A stretch of DNA of 64,000 bases from Heliocidaris tuberculata (lineage: Eukaryota > Echinodermata > Echinoidea > Camarodonta > Echinometridae). Numbering within the stretch: the first letter of the stretch is position 1; each line of letters begins with the position of its first letter. Position numbers and translations under genes: made by a program. Positions 51,975 to 64,000 of this stretch are shown here, piece by piece. The stretch spans positions 10,812,768 through 10,876,767 of the forward strand of contig CM046850.1 of assembly GCA_025618425.1 (NCBI GenBank), given 5' to 3'. Under the pieces are notes generated by a model, which saw only the letters and a program-made list of their open reading frames with translations, had not been told where the DNA came from and did no database searches.

Positions 51975-53628
51975 GTAGGTTCATCGATAGTGATTATAAA
52001 TTCCATTCCATGTTGCCATGTTAAGGACTTTAATGATTATTTTCACTTAAAACGTTATCATTAATGAAGAGCACAATGTATTGAAACATGAATAGACGGA
52101 TTTTTTTTTTTTTTTTTGGGGGGGGGGGAGGGACCTTTTGCTCTTTCTGGATCAAAGACAATGCAAAAATATCTCTAAAAGGGAACACTAAACTTCCAGT
52201 GGTTAAACAACTAATTTCAAATGGCGGATCAAGTAAAAATGTACTCATGTGCCAAAAGCCGAGTTGATATTTTTTAATTTTCTTTCTTCTTTCTTTTTTT
52301 CTTTTTCTTTCTTCCTCCTTTTTTGTTCGTCAGCATTTTTTTTTACACCCGTGGCCCCCGGTCAGAGAATCTTTGACCCACCACCGAGTCTATTAACCCG
52401 CTTCCTTAATGCAATCTCTCAAGACAAATTTTCAAAAAAGGGTCCTATTTTCATATTGCATTGTTTATTCAAATACAATCATCTGTCATGTATATAGGGT
52501 ATCCACCCTACCCCTATCGATGCCCTTATTGATACCCTATATACAATCATCTATCATGTATATAGGGTATCAATAAAGACATCGATAGGGGTAGGGTGGA
52601 TAGGTAGGAAACCCCCGTTCAAAATTTCTGTCGGCAATACTTGAATTGTTGCGAGCCTAGTTTGGTCATCATATCATTTGTTCTATTTGATACTATCATC
52701 TAGATCAATAGTTAGGTCTATAATACAGGACAATCAAAGCTATAGAGGAAAGAAATACATCTCATTATGAAATGGAATTTTAAGCACTATTTCCCCATTT
52801 GTTTTGCACACAAAACCCAAAATATCCAAATTATTAAATTTTTATGATTTTAATTTTCATACTGGAAAGTGAGCTTATCATCTCTGCTTTAGTTGATTAT
52901 TGTCTAATACATTAAGCTGAACTAATGTATAGGTTCAGGGTTGAATGAATTTATACAAAACTGAATTTAATGTTATTCCGTAACATTATTTCGTTACAGA
53001 ATTACATAATTAATCATATCATAATTCATATTCAAAATATTTCTTCACACCAAAAGCACATACATTTTGTAGGTAATATATACCTTGATTTACCCATCGA
53101 CTTTTATAACAAAATGATAGTCCTTTTTGGAAATAAGTTAAAATTATGTGTTTTCGATGTTACGGAATGACAGGTTTTTTTTTAGTTTAGTGTTCCATGG
53201 TTACTGAAGTATGAGAAATTATGCAGAACAGAATACTGTTCTTGGATACTATGTTATCTAAAGTTTGTGTAACAACTGTATTTTATTTTTGATATGACCT
53301 TTTATACTACTCTTCTTTTACAATTCATCCTCAATTGGTATAAATTATTGATTTCAAGATTACGTTTATCATTTACGAAAATTTTCAGTATTCATCAGTA
53401 TGAAAATCTAAATTTTATCAGAATGTGAAAATGATATTTACGAATAATTTGATACCAAATTCGATATGATCAGACAGATTTGAAATTTTGGAGTTCATGT
53501 CCTGTTTTGCTTGGAATTGCCCACATGCAGATAAATGCTTCATAATGATTGAAAGAGTCGGTTATTATTGTTTTTCAAGATGATTTCATGTTTTGCTGTT
53601 GTTATTTTGTTATTAAGCGAATGAACGG
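51975..53628. other. Noncoding DNA, AT-rich
   Basis: Apart from a poly-T/poly-G junction (52101-52130) and a 45-bp-arm palindrome, nothing is recognised. Short frames lack domain or splice support. Confidence 0.5.
52501..52601. repeat. Palindrome with 45-bp arms
   Basis: Arms 52501-52545 and 52557-52601 (ATCCACCCTACCCCTATCGA outward) pair almost perfectly around an 11-base loop. The word CATGTATATAGGGTAT is also directly repeated just outside (52488). Confidence 0.88.
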
Positions 53629-53989
53629 GGGGGGGGGGGGGGGCTTGTAGAGCCCACAAATGTAAAAACATTGCACATGCAAATGTAAAAATAACTACCA
53701 ATGTCATAACATGTCAACCACAAGTGTAAAAATAACCACAAATGTAAAAAAAAAAAAAAATCGCCCATAGTCAGACCCAACTTCGGAAAACCAAGCACAG
53801 GTTTATACTCCGAAAACGGCTTATGAATATAGAGCCCTTATCGTTCAGTGCGAGGCAGTGTGTACAAAAGGCATGGGGGAAAATTTTGCAAAGTCAACCT
53901 GCCAACGATGTATATATTTTTTAAAATAATGCTGCGTGTCAAATATCTTCAAAATTCTTGAATAATTCTTCATATGAAATGACTTTTAA

Positions 53990-55353
53990 ATGACAAACAT
54001 TTGAAATAAAGCCAGTTAAATCGTCTCCGAATTCTACAGAACAGAGCGCTGAGATCCGTATTAGAGGTAGATAATCGTTTTAATAGAGTCGCATTGTATA
54101 ATACTCTTGAAATCGATCAACTTTCCGAAAGGTGGAAAAAACATCTATTTTAGTTATGTACAAATTAGTGAATAACATTGCCCCATCTTCACTATGCTCT
54201 CGCATTCGACTTATATCAAGTGAATATAATGTTACGTAATAACAATTGTGACCAGGCACCACAAAACCACCAAAAAGTCGCCAGATATGAATTTTTAGTT
54301 AAGATCTGATTCTGAAAGAAGAGATTCTGAGCTTTAAAATGATATATAACTCATTAGCATCGGATGTTCTGAACCCACTGTACAAAGACTAGAATGCCCA
54401 GTCCCACAGAATGTTACTTTGGAGAAATAGGGGTTTAAGGTTTGCATTCTATTGAAGCACTATGACTAGCGAGGTATTGTGCAAAGGTAACAAAAGAAGG
54501 ATTAGAACATAATAGAAATTTCTATGAAGAAATTATCAGATTGTCCAAAAACTTGGCATACTAATTCAGAAAATCCTACTCATCGTAAGGGACAAAATTC
54601 AATACAAGAACTAAATCTGTTTTAAAGTTATGGGAGATCAAAATGAGACAAATATTCAGAGTTGTAAAAAAGAAAACTAATACAACAAAATCCAGAAGAC
54701 AAACCATAGCTCTACTAAAAACTGTCAAAAACACCACTGTTAGATTGTTTGGTGCCTCCAAATTAGTTAAATTACTTAGAAAAAAGTATACTCTTTCAGG
54801 AAATACCCAAAACTAAAATTTGACCATGCCAACCAAAAACACCTTTACTGAGCTCTACCTCCACTGGTTTTGTGGTGCCTGGTCACATATTAAATTACCC
54901 CGGCTACTCACAAACTGTCTTAGAAATAGTCCCCTATTTTCCACTTCAAAACTCTTCAATAATTTACCGGCAGATATTCGAGCAGAAAAAAAACAACCCA
55001 TCAACATTTTTAAGGAGTCTGTCCCCATCTTAACAATACCCACTCCCCCCACCCTCCTCCCCCACACCCATGTCTGTTTGTTACATAATGATTTCAAACT
55101 CATAAATTCATTTTATATGATTTTATGTTATGTTTTTTGTTTTGATTTTCATATACCATTTCTCTTTATGTTTCTTTGTATTCACTTTATTTCTTGTAAT
55201 TCTTTTAATGAATTTGTGATTTCTTTTTGTATATTATTGTTGTGATTTCTTTTGTATATAATTTTGTATGTATTTATTTATCGTTATATCATCGTTTTGT
55301 TCACGGCCTTGCTGAAAAGCAGCTTTTAGCTGATAGAAGTTTTACCGTGATTA

Positions 55354-55384
<31 letters not shown>
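53990..55384 (+). pseudogene. LINE 3' fragment (RT C-terminal end)
   Basis: Reads LQNRALRSVLEVDN at about 54030, is interrupted by a 640-bp inverted-repeat element, and resumes at 54888 with LPRLLTNCLRNSPLFSTSKL and FNNLPADIRAEKKQPINIFK, a typical end of LINE reverse transcriptases. The 3' end has a hairpin (CTGAAAAGCAGCTTTTAG, about 55310) and finishes in (AT)n at 55361-55384. It is inactive, lacking the catalytic part. Confidence 0.72.
54247..54887. mobile_element. Inverted-repeat element, about 640 bp, inside the LINE
   Basis: Ends TGTGACCAGGCACCACAAAA and TTTTGTGGTGCCTGGTCACA, perfect inverse copies. The interior is AT-rich without a frame. Target duplication not resolved. Confidence 0.85.
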
Positions 55385-55385
<1 letters not shown>

Positions 55386-56988
55386 GTGGGATGAATTCAA
55401 ACCAAAGATGACGCAGGATACTCAGGAAATTTAAGCTTTCGTCTTTCGAATTCTTCAGAAATTTATTCTGAAACAGTTATAAAGAGAAGATACAATCACA
55501 AAGTAAGGCATGACAATAACTAACGAAGCACTAAGTGTGTGAGAATAATTCACAAAATACAAAGAGAAGACACAATCATTCAAAAATTGATGGATTAATA
55601 TTACTGTCAGTAGAAATATCATGCAAAAATACTGAAATTTCAAATGAATTATAATAAAGCCGACATACCTGTCGTAGACAGAAGTGATGCCAAGGTCTTG
55701 TTGAATTCCTTGAATAATGTTAATAGTTTTGAGTTGCTTAGATACCCACTGGTGTTAAAGTGATTGATTAACTTTGCGAAAAATTGTAAAATCAGCTCAA
55801 ATGCCAGTGAATTGTGTGCAGTCCTCTAACTACATATATAATTAAGGATATGTGAAAGTATGAGAGAAAATGGAACCCGTTTACTATCCTAAAAAAGAGA
55901 AAATCACGATCAATCGCTAGCGCAAGTCGCTCGGCTTCTTCGCTGCGCTGCAGTCACAAAAACCAAGCACCAGCGCTTGGCGATTTCAGAGCGGGTTTCC
56001 AGCCCGTACGGTATTCTGTGATAGAGCGAGGTATGCCAACCGTAAGAGTTCTTTAGGGTTCGGTGTTACTCTATCCCGACATCAATGTTCAATCGTAAAT
56101 ATCTTGATATATAAACGACCGATCAGCTTATAAAACTCAGGCGATTCCTGTCTGAGCTAAAGGTTTGCAATTATGATTACAGCATTAGCTGGAACAGTGA
56201 TTTTTTTTTTTCAATCCTGGGCAAAGTTTACCAATGCCTTTAAAAAGCTTAACTGCGCTTTGCCAATGCGCATGTGTTGCCATGGGTAATCATAAATATT
56301 CATGAAATACCTGAAATGCAACAAGTGCATATATTTGAGAGTAAACAAGTCACCGAGTTCATACAGCATTCTACTTATATTCTACATGTACTATACGAAT
56401 TGTATGGTGAATATCATACACAAAATATCATACATCTTTAACGAAATAAAACAATTAGCTTCAAATTATGGGATATCACAGCTATAATACACTGGTAAAT
56501 GAAACCGCCGTTTCATAATCTTTTGTAAGAAACACTGTCCAATACCTACTATAATTTGGTAAGAAAACAAATTAACTCTCTTCTCTCTATTTAATCTATT
56601 ATGTATGTTTAATTTATTATGTATGTGACAATGATAATAATTTTAAAAAATGATTAAAAAGAAAAATTAAATAACTAAAAACAAAAGTCCGTAAGAGATA
56701 AACAAGTGTATGTAATTGCCGAGTTCGCGACTTATTCCTCAACATTGATGCCGTTTGGTGTAAGCGTCTTAAGTTTGAGGATCCAGTATGATTCACGTTT
56801 CAGGATGACTGATTCTTGGTGTTTTCTAATTACTTCTATTCCTGTGAGTTGAATGTCATCTGCAGTATGCCCATTTGTGCTGAAATGGGCAGCAATAGGG
56901 ATTTCCTTACGCCTGTCTGTGTCGAAAGACGAAAGCTTAAATTTCCTGAGTATCCTGCGTCATCTTTGGTTTGAATTCATCCCACTAT
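55383..56988 (-). mobile_element. Penelope-like element fragment between 67-bp inverted repeats
   Basis: 55383-55449 and 56922-56988 are inverse copies (ATAGTGGGATGAATTCAAAC outward). Between them, on the minus strand, a GIY-YIG-type C-terminal frame is followed by about 1.28 kb of AT-rich noncoding DNA. Inverted terminal fragments and 5' truncation are common in Penelope-like elements. Confidence 0.6.
56732..56942 (-). pseudogene. Penelope-like GIY-YIG endonuclease C-terminal end
   Basis: Open for about 70 codons, ending at TAA 56734-56732: SSFDTDRRKEIPIAAHFSTN, then GHTADDIQLTGIEVI, RKHQESVILKRESYWILKLK and TLTPNGINVEE. The pattern HF-x-x-x-GH, R-E-x-x-W-I-x-x-L-x-T and P-x-G-(I/L)-N is the C-terminal signature of Penelope-type endonucleases. 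The GIY and YIG strands themselves and the reverse transcriptase are missing. Confidence 0.7.
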
Positions 56989-57390
56989 GTTCTATATCAC
57001 CCAAACCAAAGCGAATGGTAAAAGTCGACTCAACATCATCACATTATATATATATTATTTCAGAAAAATATATTATCAAGAGCAGCTCGACATTGCACGA
57101 TTTTCAACATGCCTTTTTGTACACACTGTCTCGCACTGAACGATGAGGGCTCTATATTCATCTTGCTCCATACACGGTTTTCGGAATATATACCTGTGCT
57201 CGGTTTTCCGGAGTTGGGTCTGACTGACAAATCTAAAAATCTGTTGAACCACAAATGTAAAATCATTTCGCCTACTAATGTTACAATTTCCCCTTTTACC
57301 TCAAATGTCATAATATATCAACCGCGAATGTAAAAACTCATTGCTTGCATAATATACTAGTCCTATGTAAGATCAGTTATTATGAGATGT

Positions 57391-57420
57391 ATGTGTGTGC
57401 GTGTGTGTGTGTGTGTGTGA
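57391..57420. repeat. GT microsatellite
   Basis: (GTGTGT)n with small interruptions; the inverse counterpart at 59846-59880 is (CACACA)n, part of the inverted pair of segments. Confidence 0.85.
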
Positions 57421-57560
57421 GGTTTCCTGACCATTGAAATCCTTAAAATATCGAAAGACCCTTTACCACAAAATATGTAAAAACATGTCCACTGCAAATG
57501 TAAAAATTTATTAAATTGGTAGTTTACTCGTGTTTTCCCTTTTCATGATCAGTTTACCGT

Positions 57561-58170
57561 TTACAGGGGCGGGGGGGGGGGGGGTGGCAGGGTCAAGGAG
57601 CTGATCATAAACTTCAATGCCAGGTAAAATTCTCATACAAGATGTAGTCGCAATAGAACAGCAATTTGTTTTATCAGTCTCAAGAGGGCGCTTCATATGA
57701 ATTAGATTTGAAAGTAATTTCTACTTTATTCACGCAGTTTTTAATGATGAAGTATTTAATGGTTGCAGTAAAATCGACTGCCTGAAACCTGCACGTTATA
57801 GTTTCAATCTCGTGATAAGAATGGAAACAACTTGAAAGTTGTGTCAAGAATTCACCAACATCGAACAGTTTCAAACATAACTTGAAAGTTCTACTCTCTG
57901 CAGAAAACGTTTAAGTGAATATCGCTTACATGTATATTGATTCAAATACATTACTCGATGCAATTTACTTGTTTATTAACAAACTTTTTGATGACATGAA
58001 ACTTTTGAACTGAATGAATGACACCACTTATTATAGTTGCTGGTGCTTTCATTGGTATTTATGCTGGTGCTTTCATTGGTATTTATGCTCAACTATTATG
58101 CTGTATAATGAACGTCCAACGTGTATTGTTTGAATAACAATACTATCTTGTAATATATTCTATCTAAATT

Positions 58171-58215
<45 letters not shown>

Positions 58216-59696
58216 AGGTCATTTTGGTATGCAAGTGGGGATTTTACTGATCCAAGATCATTTCTTTACTTTGTTTATGAGCTTTCATAATATTATTATA
58301 TTTTCAGGGGTTATCAAAAGTATTTGATGTCCTTTCATCTCATTTAAAAAACGAATTACCGAATGTATATATATCAATGATTTTAGAAATATGCCCCAAA
58401 ATATCATTGATTACGTTTTTGAAAATTTCCGTTTATTACGAGGATACCAGATAATTATGTACATATATTTAAATATCCTCTGTATTTTGTTTTGGTTCGT
58501 TGCTGTAATGAATTTATATTGTTACTTGATATCTTTGTTATCAAACAGGGCCTCATGGAAGACGACCACTATTGGTGAAAATGTGCTACCCTGTAGAAAT
58601 ATCAGAAATAAATTTTAAAAAAATTAATAAATAATCAGAGATAAGACATAACTGCACGATACGGTGCACGTATAAAATAATAAAACAAATTAAAATAGAA
58701 TAAAAAATAAAATGAAATAAAATAATATAAAATAAAGTTTGTAATCCGATACACTAAGTGAGGGGTGTGGATATATAGATATATTTTCAGCAGAATAAAC
58801 AAACAGAATTAATTTTAAAGCTTTTCTTTAAACATGACCCAGAAAAAAAAATGAATAATGCATTGTCCATTGAAACGACGCAAGCTATACCCAGGTGGGT
58901 CATGGTAGGGTCATTACAATAAAAGCTGTGACCCATACAATGCGCCATTTTCGCACCCTCTTTCTTAGGAAATTTTGAATTTATGTTCCGGCGGCAGCAG
59001 GGAGAGACTTTGGAAGAAAAAAAACTTTAATTACCTTGTCCATAGTAATTTTCATTACAATGCAATAATTAATTCTTTAAGAGTTGGATTTATTGGTAAT
59101 CGTATCACTCCTCCATGTACTTGACAGCAATTTTGTAAATTTTAAAAATAAAATTTATAAAGGATTTCTTCTCAGTGCTAGGTCATGTGAAATGTGCATC
59201 ATTTTTGTGACACAATCATCATTTTTGCGACACACAAATGCTCCTCAAAGTTGCCCATTGTTCGTCATTTTTTTGTGTGACTGTGTTGTGGGTCAATTTT
59301 AGTGGTTTTATCAGTCACAAAACTGACAGAGGCGTACCTTAATAAGTTCAATTTCAATGTGGCGAATGACACACCATAATAATTATGTGGGGGTATAATA
59401 GGATCCGTCATTACCAGTGGCACGTACATAATTTTCTTGTAAACTGGAATTTGTCCTTTATTCTGAAAATCCAAGCCATCTTCGATTAATAATACTTACA
59501 AGAGTAAGAATTAATTATTGTCTATTCAATATGTTTTATATATTGAATAAAATACTTTTGTTTATACGCACACTTACTAATTATTATCATGGGCATACGG
59601 GCACATTTTCGCGAGGGGGACTAACACCTTTTGCCCAAATATCAACTTTGCAGTTTTACAATCTTTGGGAGCGAGTGAAAATGTGGCACTTTATGT
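57561..59696. other. AT-rich noncoding DNA
   Basis: No gene is recognised. Contains a 27-bp tandem pair (TGCTGGTGCTTTCATTGGTA, 58037-58090), a (TA)n run at about 58176-58211, AAAATAA-rich DNA at 58675-58735 and a short fragment of the 38310 family at 59600-59690. Confidence 0.5.
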
Positions 59697-60170
59697 AATT
59701 TCATAAATGGTAAACTGATCATAACAAGGGAAAACACTAGTAAACCACTAGTTGAATGAATTTTTACATTTGCATTTGACATGTTTTTACATTTGTGATA
59801 AGAAGTCTTTCGATATTTTAGGTATTTTATTGGTCAGGAAACCTCACACACACGCATACACACGCACACACACATACATCTCATAATAACTGATCTTACA
59901 TAGGTGCATTATGCAAGCAATGAGTTCTTATATTTGCGGTTGACATGTTATGACATTTAAGGTAAAAACTGATTTTTTTTACATTTGTAGGTTAAATGTT
60001 TTTACATTTGTGGTTATTTTTACACTTGTGGTTGACACATTATGACATTTGTGTTGTTATTGTTTTGTTTTGTTTTTTTTTAAATTTGCGAGTGCAATGT
60101 TTTACATTTGTGGTTATTTTTACATTTTGTGGTAGTTTTTACATTTGTGGGCTCTACAGGGGGGGGGGGT

Positions 60171-60478
60171 CATGGCCCCCTTGTGCCACATTGGCTACAC
60201 CTGTGATAATAACGACTAAGCTTTCTAGAGCTCTAAAATATAAAGCTTTAATGTTCCGTAATCTGTACTCTCTTGGTCGCTACCCTCTCTTGCATACTAA
60301 TTAGGTAATATCTGTGGATACCCCCATTATAAAACCCTCACAAGCTGCCTCTACCCTCTCGTGTCACCCTACCATGACCTGAGGATCAAATGATCCCGTT
60401 TCATGTCTAATGAGGGATGATGCAAAATAATGGATGACAACGGCCGGTGCTTCAAATATTGGATTTTTAAATGATTAC
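60171..60478. other. Noncoding spacer
   Basis: No feature is recognised. Confidence 0.4.
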
Positions 60479-61359
60479 TACCGTAATGGCACCAGTCGTG
60501 GCGCGCCCTTGTAATACAGCTTCATTGCTGCAACGCCCTGAGTCAACTGCCCTAGTCTCACCGGAGCGAAATGAACGGATGCGATTGACTAGCAGATACT
60601 TTACCAAAATAAATGAGGAACAACTATGCGGCGTTTTGCTCGCTGCCGATCGCGCAAAAAATTATGGCAGGAAAAGTTTGTTTCCAAAGAGAATTATCCA
60701 CGGGGCTTTCTTATGTTCTGCTAATTTTTTTGTCAAACACGAACTTCCTCTTTAGCAGACTGAAACAAAATAAATGATATGTACCATATTTTCTGTTTTC
60801 AATGTAACAGAGCTTAAGTTCCATAGATGTTGGCCAGACAATTTTTTTGCATGAAAAATACTTTGGAAATAGATTATCTTTCTTCAAAGTTAGCTGTCTT
60901 GCCGAGAATGCTGTGCTCCAGTCTTGACGCGCCACTCCTACACAAATCATGACGTAGGATCCCGACAAGCGCATTATACTAGTGCGCATGCACAATCCCC
61001 CAAAGACAACGCGATAGTCAGATAGCTTCCTGCGTATGGTTTAAGTAGCGCGCCGTGTACTGAGTGAATATTTTTACAACAGAGTGATTTATCTTAGATT
61101 AATCGTTCCTTCGCAATATCATTTGCGAAGGGTGCGGCACCACTGGTGCCAAGTGCGGCGACACTGGAGCAGCAGAAGCCCCGCAGAAGCGTCACAGTAG
61201 CGTTCGCGCCGTAGAAGCAAGATGCAATATTTCGGGTGGATTTTATTCACAAGCATTTTCGGCATCGAATGGTGGGTGATTCCTAAACAACCCTGGTATT
61301 TTCTGAAAATTATGAATCTAAAACTGTCAAACCCCTCCACGACTGGTGCCATTACGGTA
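60479..61359. mobile_element. Inverted-repeat element, 881 bp
   Basis: Ends TACCGTAATGGCACCAGTCG and its inverse CGACTGGTGCCATTACGGTA. The subterminal DNA has GCACCACTGGTGCC and GCAGCAGAAGC words. A 94-codon frame at 60471-60755 overlaps the end and has no known domain. Target duplication unresolved. Confidence 0.75.
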
Positions 61360-61639
61360 TTTACTATTTTTATTTCAAAACCTCGCGCTTTTAAAATGAA
61401 AAAAAAAAAAAAAATCTATTAAAAAGGGGAAAATATGCCTTTTCGATGGGGGGTGGGTGGGGGTAGGGCTGTGTGCAGGGAATAAGCGTTTGAGGGAGCC
61501 CCCCCCCCAAAAAAAAAAAAATAAAAAAAAATAAATAAAAATAAAATAACCTGGCCGGCGCGCCTGGTTATTAGCTGAAACGTGCTTCCTTTGGCACTAC
61601 TAATAAATAGATTTTTAAAAAAGAAAGAAAAAAGAAGAA
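61360..61639. other. Low-complexity DNA
   Basis: Poly-A, poly-G and AAATAAAA runs; nothing coding. Confidence 0.5.
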
Positions 61640-63064
61640 AAGAAAAAGACCGGATATTATGTGGGATGCTCTCAATTAAGTGTACAATAACAGGTGTTTT
61701 GCATAGAGTATGGAGCCAGAAAGAAGAAAGAAAAGAATGTTGTCAAGAATAAATTGTTCAGAGATAGATGATATCAAGATGAAAATAAATAATGATCCAG
61801 ATAATACTCTTTATATTGAACGTATAGACCATTTGAATACTGAGCTAAATAGAATATTAGAATATGAAACTCAGGGCCTAATTATTCGTTCGAGAATGCG
61901 CTGGGTTGAAGAAGGACAAAAAAGCTCCAAATACTTTTGTAACTTAGAGAAAAGGCATGGGGAGAAAAAAAATCTATTCATAGAATCAAAGATGCTCATG
62001 GTGAAATGATTTCCAACCATAATATTATATTAGATGAAATTCATAACTTTTATCAAAATTTGTATAGAAAACAAGATAGACAAGATCGTAAAGATTCAGA
62101 TACCTTTTTGGATTCTGTTGAAATACCCAAATTAGAAGATAATGACAGAGTATCTTTGGAGCGACCTTTTACTAAAAAGGAATTATATGAAACTTTTACT
62201 TCTATGAAGCACTACAAAACCCCAGGGTATGATGGCTTACCAGTCGAGTTTTATGTTGTTGTTGTTGTTTTTTGTTGTTTTCTTTTTGCCTGATATTTCT
62301 GATTTGCTATTGGATTCTTTTAATTTTTCATTAGGCTTTTGTCTTCCTCCCAACGAAATGGCATTATAACGCTACTCCCAGAAAGAAATATAAAGACTAG
62401 TTTTATTTTAAAAATTATAGGCTCATATCTTTGTTGACTGTGGATTATAAAATTTTTGCAAAATCATTGGTAAACCGACTAAAACATGCTTAAATCAACT
62501 TATTCATTCGGACCAGTCTGTTTTTTTAAAGGGGCGAAATATTGGAACTAATATTAGGTTAATAATGGATTTGATAGAATATACTGAAATTCATGATATT
62601 CCTGGCGCCATTCTCTTTATAGATATACAAAAAGCATTTGATAGTGTAAATTATGATTATTTGTTAAAAGTTCTAAGAAGATTTAATTTAGGAGTAGATT
62701 TGTGGATTGGATCAAAACACTCTCTTCCAGTCGGAAGAGTTATGTTGTAAATAATGGATTTTTTTACTAAACCAATCATGATGGAAAGAGGCATTTTTCA
62801 AGGAAGTCCGATCTCCCTCTATTTGTTTTTGTTAGTTATAGAAACGATGGCACTTGGTGTAAGACAAAGTACTAATATCAAGGGTATTCCTGTAGAAGGG
62901 AAAGAAGTGAAAATATCCTTATTAGCTGATGACTCCACTTGTTTTATAAATGGATCACTCAGTTCTTTAATCATCTTTTTGATCTGCTCAAAAAATTTGC
63001 AGCTTGTTCTGGTTGTAAACTGAATATATCTAAGTCTGAAGCAATTTGGGTTGGTGCTAAAAAG
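61640..63064 (+). pseudogene. L1/Tx1-like LINE reverse transcriptase fragment
   Basis: About 1.4 kb of a non-LTR reverse transcriptase in several frames. RMRWVEEGQKSSKYFCNLEK lies at about 61890 (classic L1-type block before RT). ERPFTKKELYETFTSMKHYK and TPGYDGLPVEFY follow near 62160-62250. ILFIDIQKAFDSVNYDYLLK is at about 62610, GIFQGSPISLYLFLLVIE at 62790 and the catalytic-type LADDSTCF at about 62920. A T/G-rich insertion interrupts it at 62255-62290, and stops and frameshifts are frequent. It is cut at 63064 by another element, so the C-terminal part is missing. Confidence 0.82.
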
Positions 63065-63260
63065 CAGAGTTGTTGACTCGAGTCATGCGACTTGGACTCG
63101 AGTCGCGACTCGAATCACTATTTTGCTTACTTGCGAGTTGACTTGCTACATGCCCCAATAACTTGCGACTTGACTTGAACTTGCAACAAAATACTTGCGA
63201 CTTGACTTATACTTGCGACAAAATACTTGTGACTTTACTTGAAATTTTTCATGTCACTTA
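63065..63260. mobile_element. hAT-like element start, ACTCGAGTCGCGACTCG type
   Basis: Begins CAGAGTTGTTGACTCGAGTC directly after the LINE frame GAKK and continues with repeated ACTTGCGACTTGACTTG units. The second terminus is not identified and may lie beyond the window or be lost. Confidence 0.55.
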
Positions 63261-64000
63261 CCGTAAACATTTTGATACGTGCAAAACGGGGCCGGGGTAA
63301 AAAAAAAAAAAAAAGCTATTATTCTACTGTACACTGTAATGCGAGTAGGTGGTACAGACCATACCTCTATGGTACAGACTAAACCCGCCTCGAGCTTCGT
63401 CGACGTCGTGTTGTGCATGTGGGCTACTGCAGTTCCATAGAATTCCGGATTTAACTCGACGTACTGTTCTCCACGCGCGCGCCACTGATGTTCTGTGTAT
63501 GTAACTCTATGTCTCTATACGAACGGCGCGCGCACATGTAGTAGTCTTTTTTTTATTACTATTGAAAATATAACCTAAAAGTGTTTTAAATTAAAACATA
63601 GAAAATATGACACATTTTTCGTCTTAACTTTAAAACAATAAAACAAGATAAAATATATTCATTTAAAGAACGTGACGTAGGAATGATCCCTAGGGGAAGT
63701 GGATTGAAGGTTCCTCAAATGGTACACCTGCCCCCCCCCCCCCCCCCCCCCCCCCCGCTAGGGACCCAGGGTCAGGGCCCCCAAAGGCCCAAACTTTATA
63801 ATATTTTAAACACTGATACCCTCATACATGTATGTAAATAGTAAAGTTGTTCATTACATTTCATAGGGTGGTCCCATTGGGTCCCAGAGGGGAATGGCAC
63901 GTGGGGGGGGGGGGGTGGAGAAGAAAGGCAAGGGGGGAAATCACATTGTCATCCTTATAAAAATGGATGTTTAGATTTTAATTTTACTTTGCAGAATCAT
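63261..64000. other. Noncoding DNA to the window end
   Basis: Poly-C run of about 27 bases at 63731-63757, poly-G at 63904, and CG-rich words near 63470-63530. No gene recognised. Confidence 0.45.

Larger units (their letters stand above)
53629..60170. mobile_element. Composite region bounded by poly-G and GTAGAGCCCACAAATGTAAA
   Basis: The left end, poly-G then TTGTAGAGCCCACAAATGTA (53629-53665), is inverse to TTTACATTTGTGGGCTCTAC and poly-G at about 60135-60170. Copies of ACAAATGTAAAAA words occur at 53650-53760, 57240-57510 and 59765-60145. 53762-53930 is inverse to 57058-57236, and 57300-57560 is inverse to 59697-59950. LINE and Penelope-like fragments lie inside. It is probably several related inverted-repeat elements inserted in one another. 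Confidence 0.5.

Noticed and set aside
57109..57333. 74-codon frame starting MPFCTHCLALNDEG
   Set aside because: Lies in an inverted-repeat segment also present at 53762-53930, with no conserved frame there.

Overview
The window is gene-poor, repeat-dense eukaryotic DNA from a metazoan. It has GT-AG exons, LTR retrotransposons, several LINE remnants, a Penelope-type fragment, many short inverted-repeat transposons with 8-bp or TTAA target duplications, and dozens of poly-G/poly-C runs. The element mix (BEL/Pao, Ty3/gypsy, hAT-like families starting CAGTGGCGGATCC, TTAA palindromes starting AGGGGAAGTTCACCC) suggests a marine invertebrate deuterostome, most likely an echinoderm such as a sea urchin. 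That placement is inference from sequence style only.

Layout. (1) 1-13956 and 30387-35364 are the arms of a giant inverted duplication separated by about 16.4 kb; the left arm runs off the window. Each arm carries one copy of the same apparently spliced unit, transcribed away from the centre, with splice sites conserved in both. A 9.1-kb BEL/Pao retrotransposon with an intact 1813-codon polyprotein sits in the left arm only. A 123-bp MITE sits in the right arm only. The opposite arm shows the empty site in each case. (2) 13957-30386, the spacer, holds a promoter-like stretch, a hAT-like element with a degenerate minisatellite, a directly repeated segment (18.1-19.7 kb against 20.2-22.4 kb), and a 7-kb gypsy element. 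The gypsy has near-identical LTRs and a perfect target duplication but a scrambled interior with inverted copies of the integrase end. (3) 35365-40329 is nested inverted-repeat DNA transposons. (4) 40666-51974 contains two phase-matched exons of a probable host gene: a signal peptide, a Thr-rich N-glycosylation stalk and the start of a LAMP-type luminal domain. The intron of about 10.9 kb is filled with a LINE, several MITEs and a TTAA element carrying a broken THAP domain. (5) 51975-64000 holds further repeats: a LINE 3' end, a Penelope-like GIY-YIG fragment between inverted repeats, a composite element rich in acatttgtgg words, and an L1-like LINE fragment.

Most protein-coding signal belongs to mobile elements. 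The only convincing host coding sequence is the LAMP-like gene; the duplicated unit in the arms looks transcribed but has no long open frame. No tRNA, rRNA or CRISPR array was recognised.
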